Of a DNA stretch of 64,000 bases, positions 24,373 to 35,781 are shown in pieces. Made by a program: the position numbers and the translations under genes. Source of the DNA: Dugong dugon (taxonomy: Eukaryota > Chordata > Mammalia > Sirenia > Dugongidae); contig CM057473.1 of NCBI GenBank assembly GCA_030035585.1, positions 6,870,501 through 6,934,500 of the forward strand. The letters run 5' to 3'. Position 1 is the stretch's first letter, and every line of letters starts with the position of its first letter. The notes beneath the pieces were generated by a model, which saw nothing but the letters and a program-made list of their open reading frames with translations, had not been told where the DNA came from and made no database searches.

Positions 24373-26008
24373 AACGTCAAGGCTATAATTCAAATAGTGA
24401 CTTAGATCTATTACACTTATTATATTTCCTTCCATTTCCCCATAGAAAACAGAGCCAATAAATTGTCCAGAGCCAGTAATCTTGACAGAAGCTTAACGTT
24501 TGGACTAGAAGGAAATTAATATTTAGCATGGGTGATCAGGCCAAAATGAAAGATGTTCTGTACACAGTAAATGCCAGATGCAAGAATAAGTGAATCATTT
24601 CACCATCAACGATCACAGCTCACTCCTTGGTGCTGTGAAGACCACCCATGCTGCCTTCCCACAATTCCACCTGAAAGAGCTGGAGGATGGAAAGTCCTTG
24701 GCACTCAGTACCAACGTGGCAATAAGTTACGGTTCTTTGTCTCTCTCCCCTCACTCTTTTCTACCCTTCATATACACCCACCCCAGCCGCTGACCAGAAC
24801 CTTATTCCAATTCTCAGAATTCTACTCAAGAAACCAATCTTTGTATATTGCATGTCAGCTATATTATTTTTAGCTACTATGGGTATGAGCCAGAATTCAG
24901 GACCAAGATATGCTGGTGGAGCTAACTGCAACACAGTTAATCTCAAATGTGTTGACTAGATTCTTCCATGAGGTCCTTTATGATCAAGGAAGACACTTTG
25001 TCTTTGAGGCCATCTCCAGCTAGCCTTGCACATGTTGTGCTTTTGAAAAGTCGTGTGTGTGAAGATCTTCCCCAGGTCATTTCCTCAATTACCCATTTCC
25101 CTTTCTCAGTTCTGGTTCTCCCTCCTCTCTGGAGGGTGCACACTTTACACTTAGATCACCTTAAGAATCCTATTAGATGTGGGTCTATTACTATACCAAC
25201 AAGTTGGTGAAATGCCATTTTGCATGTTTCTGAGTCCAGAGGAAGAAGAAATTTACATTTAAAACGTGCAGTCTCACTTCCGGGCCCCAAGGGTGTATTA
25301 CATTCATTTTTAGGGCATCAAACCCACTGATGTGATTTAATGAACTGGGGATTGCTTAAGACTCAAGAAAAACCAGGTGCTTTTCTTTGAACTGATGCTC
25401 ATTACATGTAACTAAAGCTGTTCAGAAATGGATCGTGCTTCAACATAGAGAGATTTTTCCCAAAATGAGGGGTGTTCGGCAGCAACTGTGTAGAGAGGGC
25501 TCATGCATCAGGTAGGGGGTTTGACCTTTCAGGTCCCTTCCAATTCCTAGCATCTGTGACTCATTTTCAGGGCCGATCCAAACAATTAACCTCGCGGTGC
25601 CTCTCTTCCCTCGCTGTAAAATAGTGCTGACACCTAGCCACCTCAGAGGTATATTCTAAGGTTTATTGAGCTATTTATATGGCATGTAGCATACTTTGCA
25701 AAGGGGGGCAATATATACATATATATATAGTGAAGCTTATTATTATTTAAGGAGAAGGCATGGGAAATTTTAAACACCTACTGGAAATAGCAGGTTCTTT
25801 TTTTGCCTTCCATATGCTCCACCTGTTCCCAGAGGAACTCGGTGTGCATGCAAATCAGCATTTTTCTGTGTCATATCCGAGAGCACAGAGTAGAGAGGTG
25901 GCCAAAGGAAGTGTGGAGAATTGGCCATTCAGACGGTTTTGAAAGCAATCTCTATCTGCAGAGCCTCATTCAAGCCCACGGGAAAGAAACAGGCTCCTTT
26001 CTCTAAGG

Positions 26009-26176
26009 GGAAACCCTGGTGGTGCAGTGGTTAAGAGATATGGCTGCTAACCAAAAGATCGGCAGTTCAAATCCACCACGCACTCCTTGGAAACCCTATG
26101 GGGCAGTTCTGCTTGGTCCTCTAGAGTCACTATGAGTTGGAATCGACTTGACGGCAACAGGTTTGGTTTTGTTTTT
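26009..26176 (+). repeat. AfroSINE A with target-site duplication
   Basis: Flanked by ttctctaagg (25999-26008) and ttctgtaagg (26177-26186). Confidence 0.92.
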
Positions 26177-26309
26177 TTCTGTAAGGCAACGCTCAGACCA
26201 AAGGTGCTTTTCCAGTTTCATTCCTGCAGATTGGAGTAGGAAGGAGGCTTTCAGGACAGGGCTTTACATCTGCAACCTTTGCCGTTTGGTTTAGAAAGAT
26301 TTAAACTTA

Positions 26310-26542
26310 GAGAAATGTTGCAAGAAGTGTTTTATGAACTCCTCCACACCCTTCAACTAGACACAACGCTTGTTATTTTGCCACATCTGCTTTAATGCTC
26401 GATCGTCCTCTCAATATAAAAACAATAATAATAATATGTAGAAGTATTGTTGAACATTTGAAAGTAAGTTACTGATGTAATGATCCTTTTACACCTAATT
26501 ACATTAGCAAGTAAAACAAGGACCTTCTTTTATATTCACATT
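26310..26542 (-). repeat. Old L1-like segment, part 1
   Basis: L1-like text (gaaatgttgcaagaagtgtt, ttttgccacatctgctttaa). It continues after the SINE at 26731. The family and orientation are uncertain. Confidence 0.4.
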
Positions 26543-26730
26543 ACCCGTTGCTGTCAAGTTGATTTCAACTCATACCGATCCTATAGGACAGAGTAGAACT
26601 GCCCCATAGGGTTTCCAAGCCTGTAATCTTTACAGAAGCAGACTGCCACATCTTTTCTCCACCATGGGTCCCAAACATCAACCTTTTCGAGTAGCCCCCA
26701 AGTGCTTAACCACTGCGCCACCAGAGCTCG
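26543..26730 (-). repeat. AfroSINE A inside L1-like segment
   Basis: Reverse copy of the longer form with ctgtaatctttacagaagca. Confidence 0.9.
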
Positions 26731-27020
26731 TAATATCCACGCGACAATTATCAAAAACAGGAAATCAAACACTGATCCAGTACTGTTATCAAGCACACAC
26801 ACCATATTCCAGTTTCACCAATAATCATCCTTATAGCCTTTTTTTTTTTTTTTGGTTGGGGGGCAGGGGGAGTGGGGCTCCAGAATCCAGTGCAGGGTCA
26901 CTTACTAGCTGTCTTGTCTCTTTAGTCATTTTTGGTCTAGAACAGTTGAGTCTGCCTTTCCAGATACTGACATTTTTTGGAGAGTCCCGGTCACTTTTCC
27001 TGTAGCATGTCCCTTACTTT
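26731..27020 (-). repeat. Old L1-like segment, part 2
   Basis: aaacactgatccagtactgt and attccagtttcaccaataat look like the continuation of part 1. Confidence 0.4.
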
Positions 27021-28013
27021 GAGTCTGTCTGGTTGTCTTCTTATCTGCATTTCACTTTTAAACTCCCTCCACCATGGTCGGCTAGGGAAAGAAATAAATG
27101 CCGTTACCATCTCCACACGCACTGTTACGTTCTCTGCAGCTGGACCCGAGGCTGGCAGCACTGGGTCAGCCCAACAGGGCTAGCATCCAAGCACAGAAGG
27201 ACAAGCAGCCATGTGAGGAGATATACGTAAATCAATTTTCTTTGCCTGAAGAAATTATTTGTTTAGCAATTTTTTTTTTTAATGATTCATTACTGTGAAA
27301 TGTAAATTACTGCCGGATTTGGCTGCAAAATGCAAATATAAGGGCAAGCTTTATCTCCATTTTATCTCCTGTGAACTAAAAAAAAATTCAAATTGTAAAT
27401 TTTACATCGTTTGTTAATGAAGAGAGAAAGGTTTTTCTTAAGCAAACAAATGCTTGGAGAAAAAAATGCAAACTACACCGTTCTTTGTACATTGTTCTTC
27501 CCCCAAGCTTAGTCCGTGATCTTTCAATGAGACCGCTGGAGTGAAAGCAGCGTAGCAAGCACCAGTTAGCATGAGGGGAAAGAAGTCTGAGGCTTCCTGT
27601 AGCCCTGTGCCTCCCCCTTGTAAAGTGCTTCTGTTTGAGAACGGATCAGCTCAGCGGATTCACACACGTGGCGAAGCAAACATTCTCCCTCAAGCTGGTT
27701 GGCTGTGTGCCCTTTCTTACAATCGCCAACGGCGAATTTTTATTTTGTTTCTGTTTTTATTATCATCATCTCTAAACATTCTCTGGTTTTGTTTCTTTTT
27801 AATCAAGTAAGGACTTCCAATTCAACGTTTAGTCATAATTAGAAAGTGAGTATAATGAACCATTTAAAAGTAGTTTTATATGGCAGGAACTGGAAGGTTA
27901 TCTAAACCAGCCAAACTAATTGACTGGTAAACAGTGTGTGATGCATGAATACTTGATGAAAGGCTTATGCAAGTTCATAGCCCTAAGAAAGTCTAGTATT
28001 CTTCTGGCTTTTT

Positions 28014-28181
28014 GGAGCCCTGGTAGCACAGTGGTTAAGAGTTCAGCTGCTAACCAAAAGGTCAGCAGTTCAAATCCACCAGCTGCTCCTTGGAAACTGT
28101 ATGGGGCAGCTGCTCCTTGGAAACTCTGCTGTCCTATAGGGTCACTATGAGTTGGAATCTACTTGACGGCAATGGTTTTAT
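28014..28181 (+). repeat. AfroSINE A with internal duplication
   Basis: The word ctgctccttggaaact occurs twice, at 28083 and 28109. The target-site duplication is tggcttttt (28005-28013, 28182-28190). It is the nearest repeat upstream of exon 4. Confidence 0.92.
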
Positions 28182-28574
28182 TGGCTTTTTAAGTGAGTAG
28201 GTACTCACCATTTTGGGGAGGGCCCCTTTAGAAATTTCAAGGGACATTTTGTTAACAAGAATTTTACAGTTGCAGACTTGATTTGTTAAAGATTTGAGGT
28301 GCTGGCTAGCAGCTGGAGAGGACAACATCATTCTAGATAAATTTGAAATGCACTTGGGAAAATTGTGCTTCTAAGCCACACGTATCCACAAAGAGAAAAT
28401 ATCAGTAAAATCCACCACAGAAAGGGATGACAAATGGGAAGTCGATAATACAACGTTTAGGTAGGCAGCCACTTGATACGTTTTGGGAATGATATGAGTT
28501 TGACTGTAAATGCCAATGAACAATATGCTTTCAACAGAACAGTTTCTGCTGCACGCTTGCATGTCGTTTTCTAG

Positions 28575-28756
28575 GCCTAATTCGTCTGCAGGAGCTCATC
28601 AAAGCTCCCTCCAGATACAACATTAAAATCAAAATCCGCCAGCTGCCCTCTGGGAACAAAGATGCCAAGCCTCTACTTAAGGAGATGAAGAAGGGCAAGG
28701 AGTTCTACGTGATATTCGATTGTTCACGCGAAACCGCCGCTGAAATCCTTAAGCAG
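28575..28756 (+). CDS. GRIK1: GRIK1 coding exon 4: amino-terminal domain
   Basis: A 182-bp exon with acceptor gttttctag|gc and donor aag cag|gtgaga. The first two bases complete the glycine codon begun by the last g of exon 3. The peptide runs [60 protein letters not shown] and ends in Gln at a codon boundary. This is the GluK1 lobe-2 region of the LIVBP-like fold. FDCSRE differs from the FDCSHE I recall for human GluK1. The sum of exons 2-4 plus the carried base is divisible by three, so exon 5 begins in phase 0. The nearest mobile element is a forward AfroSINE about 395 bp upstream. Confidence 0.97.
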
Positions 28757-29214
28757 GTGAGAGGGGCCGGAGGTAGGCGGAAGCATGGTGGAATGTCGTT
28801 TCTCTGTATCAAAAATGCCATCTGGTTTTTACTTCGTTGCAGCATGATAAAACTGCAGCTGTCACATTTATGCTGAAAATAGTTTTCAGGACCATTCCAG
28901 TGAGGAGGCCCAGAAAGTTCAAGTGGCTTCCTGACCTCCCTGAGTGCCCCCCCACCCCACTGAAATGGTGTGTAATGGTAGACGTGTGATCTGATGTATG
29001 CTTTTCGAAGTACGGGGACCCTGCTAGCAGAGACTGAGAGGAAGAGGGGTACAAGGATAGCTCTGAGGATGAGAATCAGCACAAAGCTGATTCCCAGAAA
29101 GTGGAGATTAACCCAGTCCCCACATTTCCACTTCTTCATCCTTTGACACCAGCCGCCACACAGCAGTCTCTCTCTCTCATCCCAGCCATCTGGGCTAGAT
29201 TAGACCTTACAAGT

Positions 29215-29700
29215 CAAGAGGACACCATCCTTGGGTTTGTTAATTTGCTGGAATGACTCACAGAACTCATGGAAGATGTACTTATGACTACCGATTTTAC
29301 TACAGCAGGAGTATATCGATCAGGATCATCATAGGAAAGAGATGTACAGGTGAGGTCTGGGAAGGTCCCCAGCATGGAGCTGACGTGTCTCAGAGAAGCC
29401 ATGTCACTCTCCCTTCACTGACCAGGTTTTATTGGCCAGTCCTACTTGATAAGTTAAACCATGCTTCCTGAGGCTAGCCGATATCAGCTTCCAGGTGAGT
29501 CTCTTCTGGTCTGACCAGCCAGTCCTCACACAAATCCTCAGGTGTGTCCCAGACCAAGGCACCCCAATTATTCCGAGGGCTATATCTCAGGAACCAAGGA
29601 CAAAGGCCACCTTCCTTTGGGTAAAGCTAAATTCTTTACCCCACAGGGGTATCATTCCAAGATGACTAATCATCTGAGCCAGATTTCACTTACACAATAC
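29215..29700 (-). repeat. Possible ERVL-type LTR
   Basis: ttgctggaatgactcacaga...tttactacagcaggagtata resembles ERVL-class LTR text, and a second stretch at 62601-62885 is similar. No coding region. Boundaries and orientation are weak. Confidence 0.35.
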
Positions 29701-29908
29701 CTGACTTGTCCCAAGCACACCCTCCTCATATCGGGGCCTCTTTTGTCCTGCAGGGTTCCAAGCACAGTAAAAAGAGGCACGGGGACAGTCACTGAAAATA
29801 CCCTTCTTTCTCCCAGTTTGCTATAAGCAGCGCACTGCCATGCATTAATCCGTGTGGATAACGAGGGTGGAAACACTTGGTAAATTTTGAAGTCCTATAT
29901 AAATGAAG

Positions 29909-30077
29909 GAGCCCAGGTGGCACAGTGGTTACGAGCTCAGCTACTAACCAAAAGGTTGGCAGTTTGAATGCCCTGGCCGCTCCTTGTAAACCCTATAGGG
30001 CAGTTCTACTCTGTCCTATAGGGTCACTATGAGTCAGAATCGACTAGACGGCAACAGATTTGGTTTGGTTTTTCGGT
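29909..30077 (+). repeat. AfroSINE A
   Basis: Forward copy ending in tttggtttggtttttcgg. Confidence 0.92.
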
Positions 30078-30196
30078 GTTAGTAATATGAAGAATATCCA
30101 CAACAATAACAGTAAAGTAATAATTTCTGAGCATTTCAGGATATACCACTAGACGTATGCCCAAGGGGGAAAAAAAACCAAAAGTGGAAAAAGATA

Positions 30197-30361
30197 CAGA
30201 TTTGAACTGTCCACCTTTCAGTTCGCAGCCTGGGCTCTTAACCACTTCAACCATCAGGGCTCCCAACAAAGAGCTATCCAGCCTAAAATTCACTAGCGTC
30301 AAGGCTGAGGAACCCCGGTAGAGACAACAGAACAAAACGCTGCCCGGTCCTGCGCCCTCCC
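30197..30361 (-). repeat. Duplicated block, upstream copy
   Basis: SINE head, MER5A 3' end and RTE 3' end in the same order as 30883-31047, with the same junctions and scattered substitutions. Confidence 0.8.
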
Positions 30362-30365
30362 CATA

Positions 30366-30444
30366 GACTAGTGGTTCCCAATCTGGAGTGATTCCCCTCC
30401 CGAGTTCCCCCACCAGGGACTTTTGGCAATGTCTAGATATATTT
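30366..30444 (+). repeat. MER5A, part 1
   Basis: tagtggttcccaatctggag and cttttggcaatgtctagata are the left end of the non-autonomous hAT element MER5A. Confidence 0.8.
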
Positions 30445-30656
30445 TAAGGAGCCCCGGTGATGCAGCAGTTAAAGCGCTTGGCTAATAAATGAAAAGCCAG
30501 TGGTTTGAATCCATCAGCCGCTATGCCAGAGCAAGATGTAGCAGTCTGCTTCTATAAAGACTACAGCCTTGGAAACCCTATGGGGCAGTTCTACTCTGTC
30601 CTATAGGGCCGCTGTGAGTCAGAACCAACTTGACAGCAAATGGGTTTTTGTTTTTT
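30445..30656 (+). repeat. AfroSINE A inside MER5A
   Basis: Flanked by perfect 11-bp repeats, tagatatattt (30434-30444 and 30657-30667). Confidence 0.95.
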
Positions 30657-30782
30657 TAGATATATTTCTGGTTGTCACAATGGAGGGGGCATTCTACCGG
30701 CAACTAGTGGATAGAGGATAGCAATGCTGCCAAACAAACATTCTAGGATGGACAGGACAGCCCCCTCCCCACAACAAAGAAC
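30657..30782 (+). repeat. MER5A, part 2
   Basis: ttctggttgtcacaatggag through ccacaacaaagaactg continues part 1 directly. Confidence 0.8.
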
Positions 30783-30944
30783 TGTTGTTGTCATCGTGTG
30801 CCATCGAGTCAAGTCCAACTCATAGCAACCCTACGGGACAGAGCAGAACGGCCCCATAGGGTTTCCAAGGAGCAGCTAGTGGATTCAAACTGCCCACCTT
30901 TTGGTTTGCAGCCTGGGCTCTTAAACACTTCACCACCAGGGCTC
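30783..30944 (-). repeat. AfroSINE A inside MER5A
   Basis: Reverse copy. The flanks caacaaagaact and caacaaagagct look like its target-site duplication. Confidence 0.9.
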
Positions 30945-31004
30945 CCAACAAAGAGCTATCCAACCTTAAATGTCACTAGTGTTGAGGCTGAGGAACCCCG
31001 GTAT
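30945..31004 (+). repeat. MER5A, part 3
   Basis: agctatccaaccttaaatgt to gctgaggaaccccgg is the right end of MER5A. Confidence 0.75.
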
Positions 31005-31302
31005 AGACAACAGAACAAAACGCTGCCCGGTCCTGCACCATCCCCGTGATCGGTTGGGCATCAGACCTCTGTAATCCTTAGGGTTTTCCTTGGCTGATTT
31101 TCAGAAGTAGATCGCCAGGCTTTTCTTCCTAGTCTGTCTCAACCTGAAAGCTCCAGTGAGACCTGTTTAGCATCATAGCAACACGCAAGCCTCTACTGAT
31201 GGACAGGCGGTGGCTGTGCATGAGGTGCATTGGCTGGGAATCGAACACAGGTGATCTGCATGGAAGACGAGAATGCTACCACTGAGCCAACAACGCCTCC
31301 CT
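31005..31302 (-). repeat. RTE tail joined to tRNA-Gly-type SINE
   Basis: RTE-end text (gctgcccggtcctgcaccat) runs into a SINE body and a reverse tRNA-like head (gggaatcgaacacaggtgat; ctaccactgagccaacaac). Confidence 0.65.
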
Positions 31303-31949
31303 CTCGCTTTATCGGAGGTAAAAGGACTTTCCCAGAGCCGCACAGCCAGGATATGCCACTCAGACCCCCTGACCCCACCCAGTTCTCTCTCTGCTGTGAG
31401 ATGGTGACTCTCCAACTGGGCGGAGGACATCTGTTATTTATTTCTAGACTACAGCTGCATTGACAGATCTTTAGATATCATAATTGTCTCCCAGGAAAGA
31501 AAGCAAGCTTGTTGCAGTAATTCCAGCAACTACAGAGCTTTAGAGGTAGGTACATCAGTGCAGTAAGCAGCCCTTTATGTTAAGGCTTCGTTGGAGAATT
31601 TTAACAGTCCGTTAACGTGTATAATGGAGTGTGGAGCAAAACTGGGAAAAGCACCCAGGTTTTATGTGCAGCCCTCAAAATGCAGAGAAGCATCCCTTCC
31701 CACGAGCCCGTTACAGCAGAGTCTGGGGGCTTCCGTGTCATTGAAAAGAACCATTTGCTGATGAGGCTTCTCTTGGTTGGACACCCACAGACTCACAGAG
31801 CTAGCTACGTCTCCCCAGAGGGTGGGCCTGGGACAGGCAGGAGGGGAAGCGCCCTGTGGGCGTGGAGAAGGGCTGCCAGAGCTTCTCCTTGGTTGGATAC
31901 ATTTTGACATCAAATGCCTATGATTTAAGTGGCTCTTGCCTGCTGGTTT

Positions 31950-32082
31950 GGAGCTCTGGTGGAGCAGTAGTTAAGTGATACGGCTGCTAATCAAAGCTTG
32001 CAAATGCTGTGGGGCGTTTCCACTCTGCCCTATAGGGCCACTAGGAGTCAGAATCGGCTCGATGGCAACGGGTTTTTTCGGT
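31950..32082 (+). repeat. AfroSINE A with internal deletion
   Basis: The head and tail are present, but about 35 bp is missing around aatcaaagcttgcaaatgct. Confidence 0.87.
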
Positions 32083-32191
32083 TCCTGCTAGTCCAGAGAT
32101 TACATTATTAAAAAGACATTTAAAAAAAACACACTCAAAGAGAAGCAGTATCAGTCTGGTTTCTCCAGAGAAACAGTACCTGGAAGAAGAG

Positions 32192-32392
32192 AGAGAACAT
32201 CCTGATGGCAAAGCAGTTAAGCGCTCGGCTGTTAACAGAAAGGTCTTCGGTTCGAACCCACCAGCTTCTCTGTGGGAGAAAGATGTGGCAGTCTGCTTCT
32301 ATAAAGATTACACCCTAGGAAACCCTATGGGGCAGTTCTACTCTATCCTACAGGGTCATTATATGAGTCAGAATCGACCTGACAGCACACAA
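32192..32392 (+). repeat. AfroSINE A
   Basis: Forward copy followed by TA/CA repeats (32393-32476). Confidence 0.9.
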
Positions 32393-32476
32393 CACGTATA
32401 TATGTGTGTATGTATTTTACATATATACGTATATATATAAATAATATAAATTAAAAAATTATACACACACACACAC
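32393..32476. repeat. TATG/TA/CA simple repeat
   Basis: Runs of tatatgtg, atatata and acacacac between two SINEs. Confidence 0.9.
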
Positions 32477-32572
32477 CCCCCTGGGTGGTGTAAATGGCTT
32501 TCACACTTGGCTACTAACAGAAAGGTTGAAAGTTGGAGTCCACCCAGAGGCACCTGGGAAGAAAGCCTTGTA
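32477..32572 (+). repeat. AfroSINE B, head half
   Basis: ccctgggtggtgtaaatggc to gcacctgggaagaaagcctt; the 3' half is absent. Confidence 0.8.
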
Positions 32573-32689
32573 TTGCACATAGAAGCACAATTGGACATTT
32601 TGAAATAGCAGCGAAGGACACAGATGGAGTCACTGGACCTTCAAGAAGCTGCTGTTGTTTGAAAAGTGATACCCGAGATTTTAGGACTT

Positions 32690-32888
32690 TCTGTAGGTGG
32701 TGCAAACAGTTCTGTGCTTGACTGCTAACTGAAAGGTTGGCTGTTCAAACCCACCTAGCAGTGCTGCAGAAGAAAGGCCTGATGATCTGCTTCCATTAGT
32801 ATTATAGCCAAGAAAAGCTATGGAGCTCAGCTGTAATCTGTAACACATGGGGTTTCTATGAGTTGGAATTGATCTGACGGCAAGATAG
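32690..32888 (+). repeat. AfroSINE B
   Basis: Forward copy from ttctgtaggtggtgcaaaca to gaattgatctgacggcaag. Confidence 0.85.
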
Positions 32889-32934
32889 TCTGTGGTAGTT
32901 GTTTCTTTATTTCTTTATTTTTAAATCTGGTTAA

Positions 32935-33060
32935 GGGTCTCTGGGCAATGCAAATGGTTTGTGTTCATCTACTCATCAAAAGATTAGTGGTTCGAATCCA
33001 CCCAGTGGCACCGTGGAAGAAGGGGCTGGTGACTGTTCCATAAAGAATATAGGGTTTTTG
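32935..33060 (+). repeat. AfroSINE B, truncated
   Basis: Head (gggtctctgggcaatgcaaa) with a short body, breaking off after ccataaagaatatagg. Confidence 0.75.
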
Positions 33061-33284
33061 TTTGTTTACTCTGGTTGAAATGAGGTACAGGCATGCAGCT
33101 ACTCTGCTCCACTCTTACTTGCTCCATTATCCCAGGGCAACAACCTCTGGAAGCAAAGACAGCCACCTTGCTTGCAGCTAGCCTGCTGAGTGCTTCCCTG
33201 GAGAAGGAGGGCTCAGGCTGTAAGGGGCTGGCTTCTGGCTCCCTTTCCATCCTTTTCCTACCAGAGGAAGGATGGAGCTGAACA

Positions 33285-33443
33285 CCTTTACTGAGGCCCC
33301 TGCCAGGTGCCAGTAATGGTGGTGGGCAGGCTGTAGATCATCTTATACAATCCTCAAATCTCCCCCGAGCTAAATTCGGTATTCTCATTTCAGACTAGGG
33401 GAAGCAGAAGCTCAGATAGGTGAAGTGGCCAAAAACAGGTCAC
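33285..33443 (+). repeat. MIR SINE, split by a hAT-like element
   Basis: attctcatttcagactaggg and gaagctcagataggtgaagt are MIR-like. The element resumes after 33846. Confidence 0.55.
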
Positions 33444-33451
33444 CCTCTGAG

Positions 33452-33838
33452 CAGGGGCAGATTACCCAGTGAGCAAGGTAAGCATGAGCTTCCTTGTGCT
33501 TACTTCCTAATCTGTAGCGAACAATTTCACAAGGGTTTCATCACATTTTTCATGGGGTGAAAAACGTGAAATTGTTCACTGTAGATTAGAAAGTAAGCAC
33601 AAGTGAGCCCGTGCTTACCTTGCTGACTAGGTAATCCGTCTCTGTTAGGAACTATAAATGTAAAAGGAGGCTTTGATTCTGTAGGAAGGTGCTGTGGGTT
33701 TGGAGACAGACAGGTGCCAGCCATACCTACCAGAAGAATCTTTGATGTGGTGAAAAAATGTGAAATCATTCACTGCAGACGATCTGGTAAGCAAGGTAAG
33801 CACCGCGATTACCTTGCCTATTGGCTAATCCGCCCCTA
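33452..33838. mobile_element. Non-autonomous hAT-like element with three arm modules
   Basis: A 387-bp element starting caggggcagatta and ending (reverse complement) taggggcggatta. It is flanked by perfect 8-bp repeats, cctctgag, at 33444-33451 and 33839-33846. CAGGGG ends and 8-bp duplications are hAT hallmarks. There is no transposase. An arm of about 85 bp (33452-33540) is followed at once by its inverse (about 33556-33645), and a third, more diverged inverse copy ends the element (about 33746-33838). The family is not recognised. Confidence 0.8.
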
Positions 33839-34389
33839 CCTCTGAGTAGCCAGGCATCCATCTGGTCTCCAGTGAGTCTAATCTCAGAGCCTCTGAGCAC
33901 TCATTCCACCATGAAGGGCCCCCATTTATAGTCAATAACCACTTTCTAGACTTCCAGAAAAGTCTGGGAAAAATGCAACCACTTACTGCTGGTCTTTTTT
34001 TCCTTGAAACTAGTATTAACAGCTTTTACTTTTTTTGTGACTAAAATCACTGCTGAAAAATGTTTTCTGCCAGGTCAGCTTTATTTTCCTCTCGTTTGCA
34101 TTTCCCGGCATTTTCCCACAGTTCCCTGCACCTCTCTTATATTTTCCCACGTTTTGATGACTCTTCGGAAAAGAGAAATCAAGCGCAACTTTAAAGAAGG
34201 TATTTGACATTTATCTTAAAGTAAAAATTGGTGGGGGGACTCTATAGTTATTCTCAGGCACGCTAATCACTCCAGCAAAGCAATTGTTTCCATTCATATT
34301 GAACAAGTCGTATATGGTGAGAATCTGAAAAGTTATTTTCCCAAGATCAGTGAGAAATTCAAATGTCAAGGCTTGATTAAGCTACAGAG

Positions 34390-34397
34390 GAGCAGGG
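34390..34397 (-). other. Target-site duplication, left copy
   Basis: gagcaggg, repeated at 35033-35040 on the far side of the retrocopy. Confidence 0.65.
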
Positions 34398-35032
34398 TTT
34401 TTTTTTTTTTTTTCCCACGATTATGGGGTTTATTAGGGAAGTAACAGGTTACAATTCAGATTCAGAAACACTCAGGATATAGTCCTTCCATCAGGACAGC
34501 CTCTTCCCAGCCATACCACAGGCATGCCTCTCTCTGGCCCTTTAGCCTCTGCCGTCCTCAGGCAAGTGTTACAAAGCCCTTTTAGCTCTGCCAATAAGTG
34601 CCCAAAGGCACCCTACTGCACCAGCAAGCCTCCTGCCCAAAGGCACTCAGCTTTCTCACATCGTGGGCACGGAAGCCCACTATGCCATCTCCTACCATTG
34701 TTTCTCTGCCACCGCTTCTCGAGCTCTTTCTCTCTCTGACTCTCTGTCTCCTGGTTCCAGGAGCTTCTCAGTGCAGGGATTCTGGATCCAAAGGTCACAT
34801 TGGCTCCTCTTCTTTGGTGGTGGTGGGATCCTCTCTTTCCTGCCTCTGGGGTGGCTCATTTCAAGTCCAGCAGAATGGCAAAACTGACCAATCCCTTTGG
34901 TGGCCACAATTACCCTATCTGCACAGTCCCATCCAATCACTTTGATAGGAGTTGCAAGACCATGGCAAGAAAGGCCACACAAAAGTGTTGCACTGCAGTG
35001 TGTATAAGAGTGATTGACATAAAGCACTGTTT
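34398..35032 (-). mobile_element. Minus-strand poly(A)-tailed retrocopy of unknown source
   Basis: Read on the minus strand it ends aataaaccccataatcgtgg and then a run of 16 A. That is a poly(A) signal about 15 bases before the tail. Flanking gagcaggg copies, with T-rich DNA next to the right one, fit L1-type target-primed insertion. No long ORF of known type is seen in it. It may be an LTR-terminated transcript or a processed transcript. Confidence 0.6.
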
Positions 35033-35310
35033 GAGCAGGGCTTTTTTATGAGCAAACTGTCTTCATGGCAAGGCTGAGACTTCAGACCAGGGACTAATGC
35101 TTCAAAGCCTGAGTTGCTCTGATCCTCTAAATGGGCTACTTTGAGCAAGTCCATTGATTTTTTTTTCCATATCAGGCCCTTCATCTATAAAATAAGATCC
35201 TTGGATTTGAATCTTGCTAAGGTTGCCTTCATCTCTGAGCTTCCACAAACAGAAGTGATCAAAAATTCTTTACTACTGTCTAGACATAAAGAGACGGCAT
35301 TGGTGGTTGC

Positions 35311-35781
35311 CATGGATTGAATTGTGTCCCCCAAAAATGTCTGTCAACCTGGCTAGGTCATGATTCCCAGTATTGTGTATTTGTGTGTTATAAATGCTAT
35401 CACTGTGATGCAATAAGATGGATTAGCAGCAGTTATACTGATGCGGTCTACAAGATTAGATAGTGTTTTAAGCCAATCTCTTTTGAGATATAAAAGAGAG
35501 AAGTGAGCAGAGAGACATGGGAACCTCATAATACCAAGAAAGCAGTGCTGGGAGCAGAGCATGTCCTTTGGACCTGAGGTTCCTGTGCAGAGAAGCTCCT
35601 TGACCAAGGGAAGATTGATGACAAGGACCTTCCTCCAGAGCCAACAGAGAAAGCCTTCCCCTGGAGCAGATGCCCTGAATTTGGATTTGCAGCCTACTAG
35701 ACTGTGAAAGAATAAATTTCTCTTTGTTAATGCCATCCACTTGTGGTATTTCTGTTACAGCAGCACTAGTTGACTAAGACA
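35311..35781 (+). repeat. MaLR/MLT1-like solo LTR
   Basis: Most complete copy of the subfamily: starts tggattgaattgtgtccccc, has AATAAA near the 3' end, and ends agcactagttgactaagaca. It carries no genes. Confidence 0.75.

Larger units (their letters stand above)
16938..28574 (+). other. GRIK1: GRIK1 intron 3
   Basis: An 11,637-bp intron, gtatgg...tag. The unassigned stretches are 16938-17350, 17511-17870, 18541-20280, 21326-22512, 24373-26008, 27020-28004 and 28191-28574. Some hold weak MIR- or L2-like text, for example 25590-25700. I see no coding signal in them. Confidence 0.93.
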
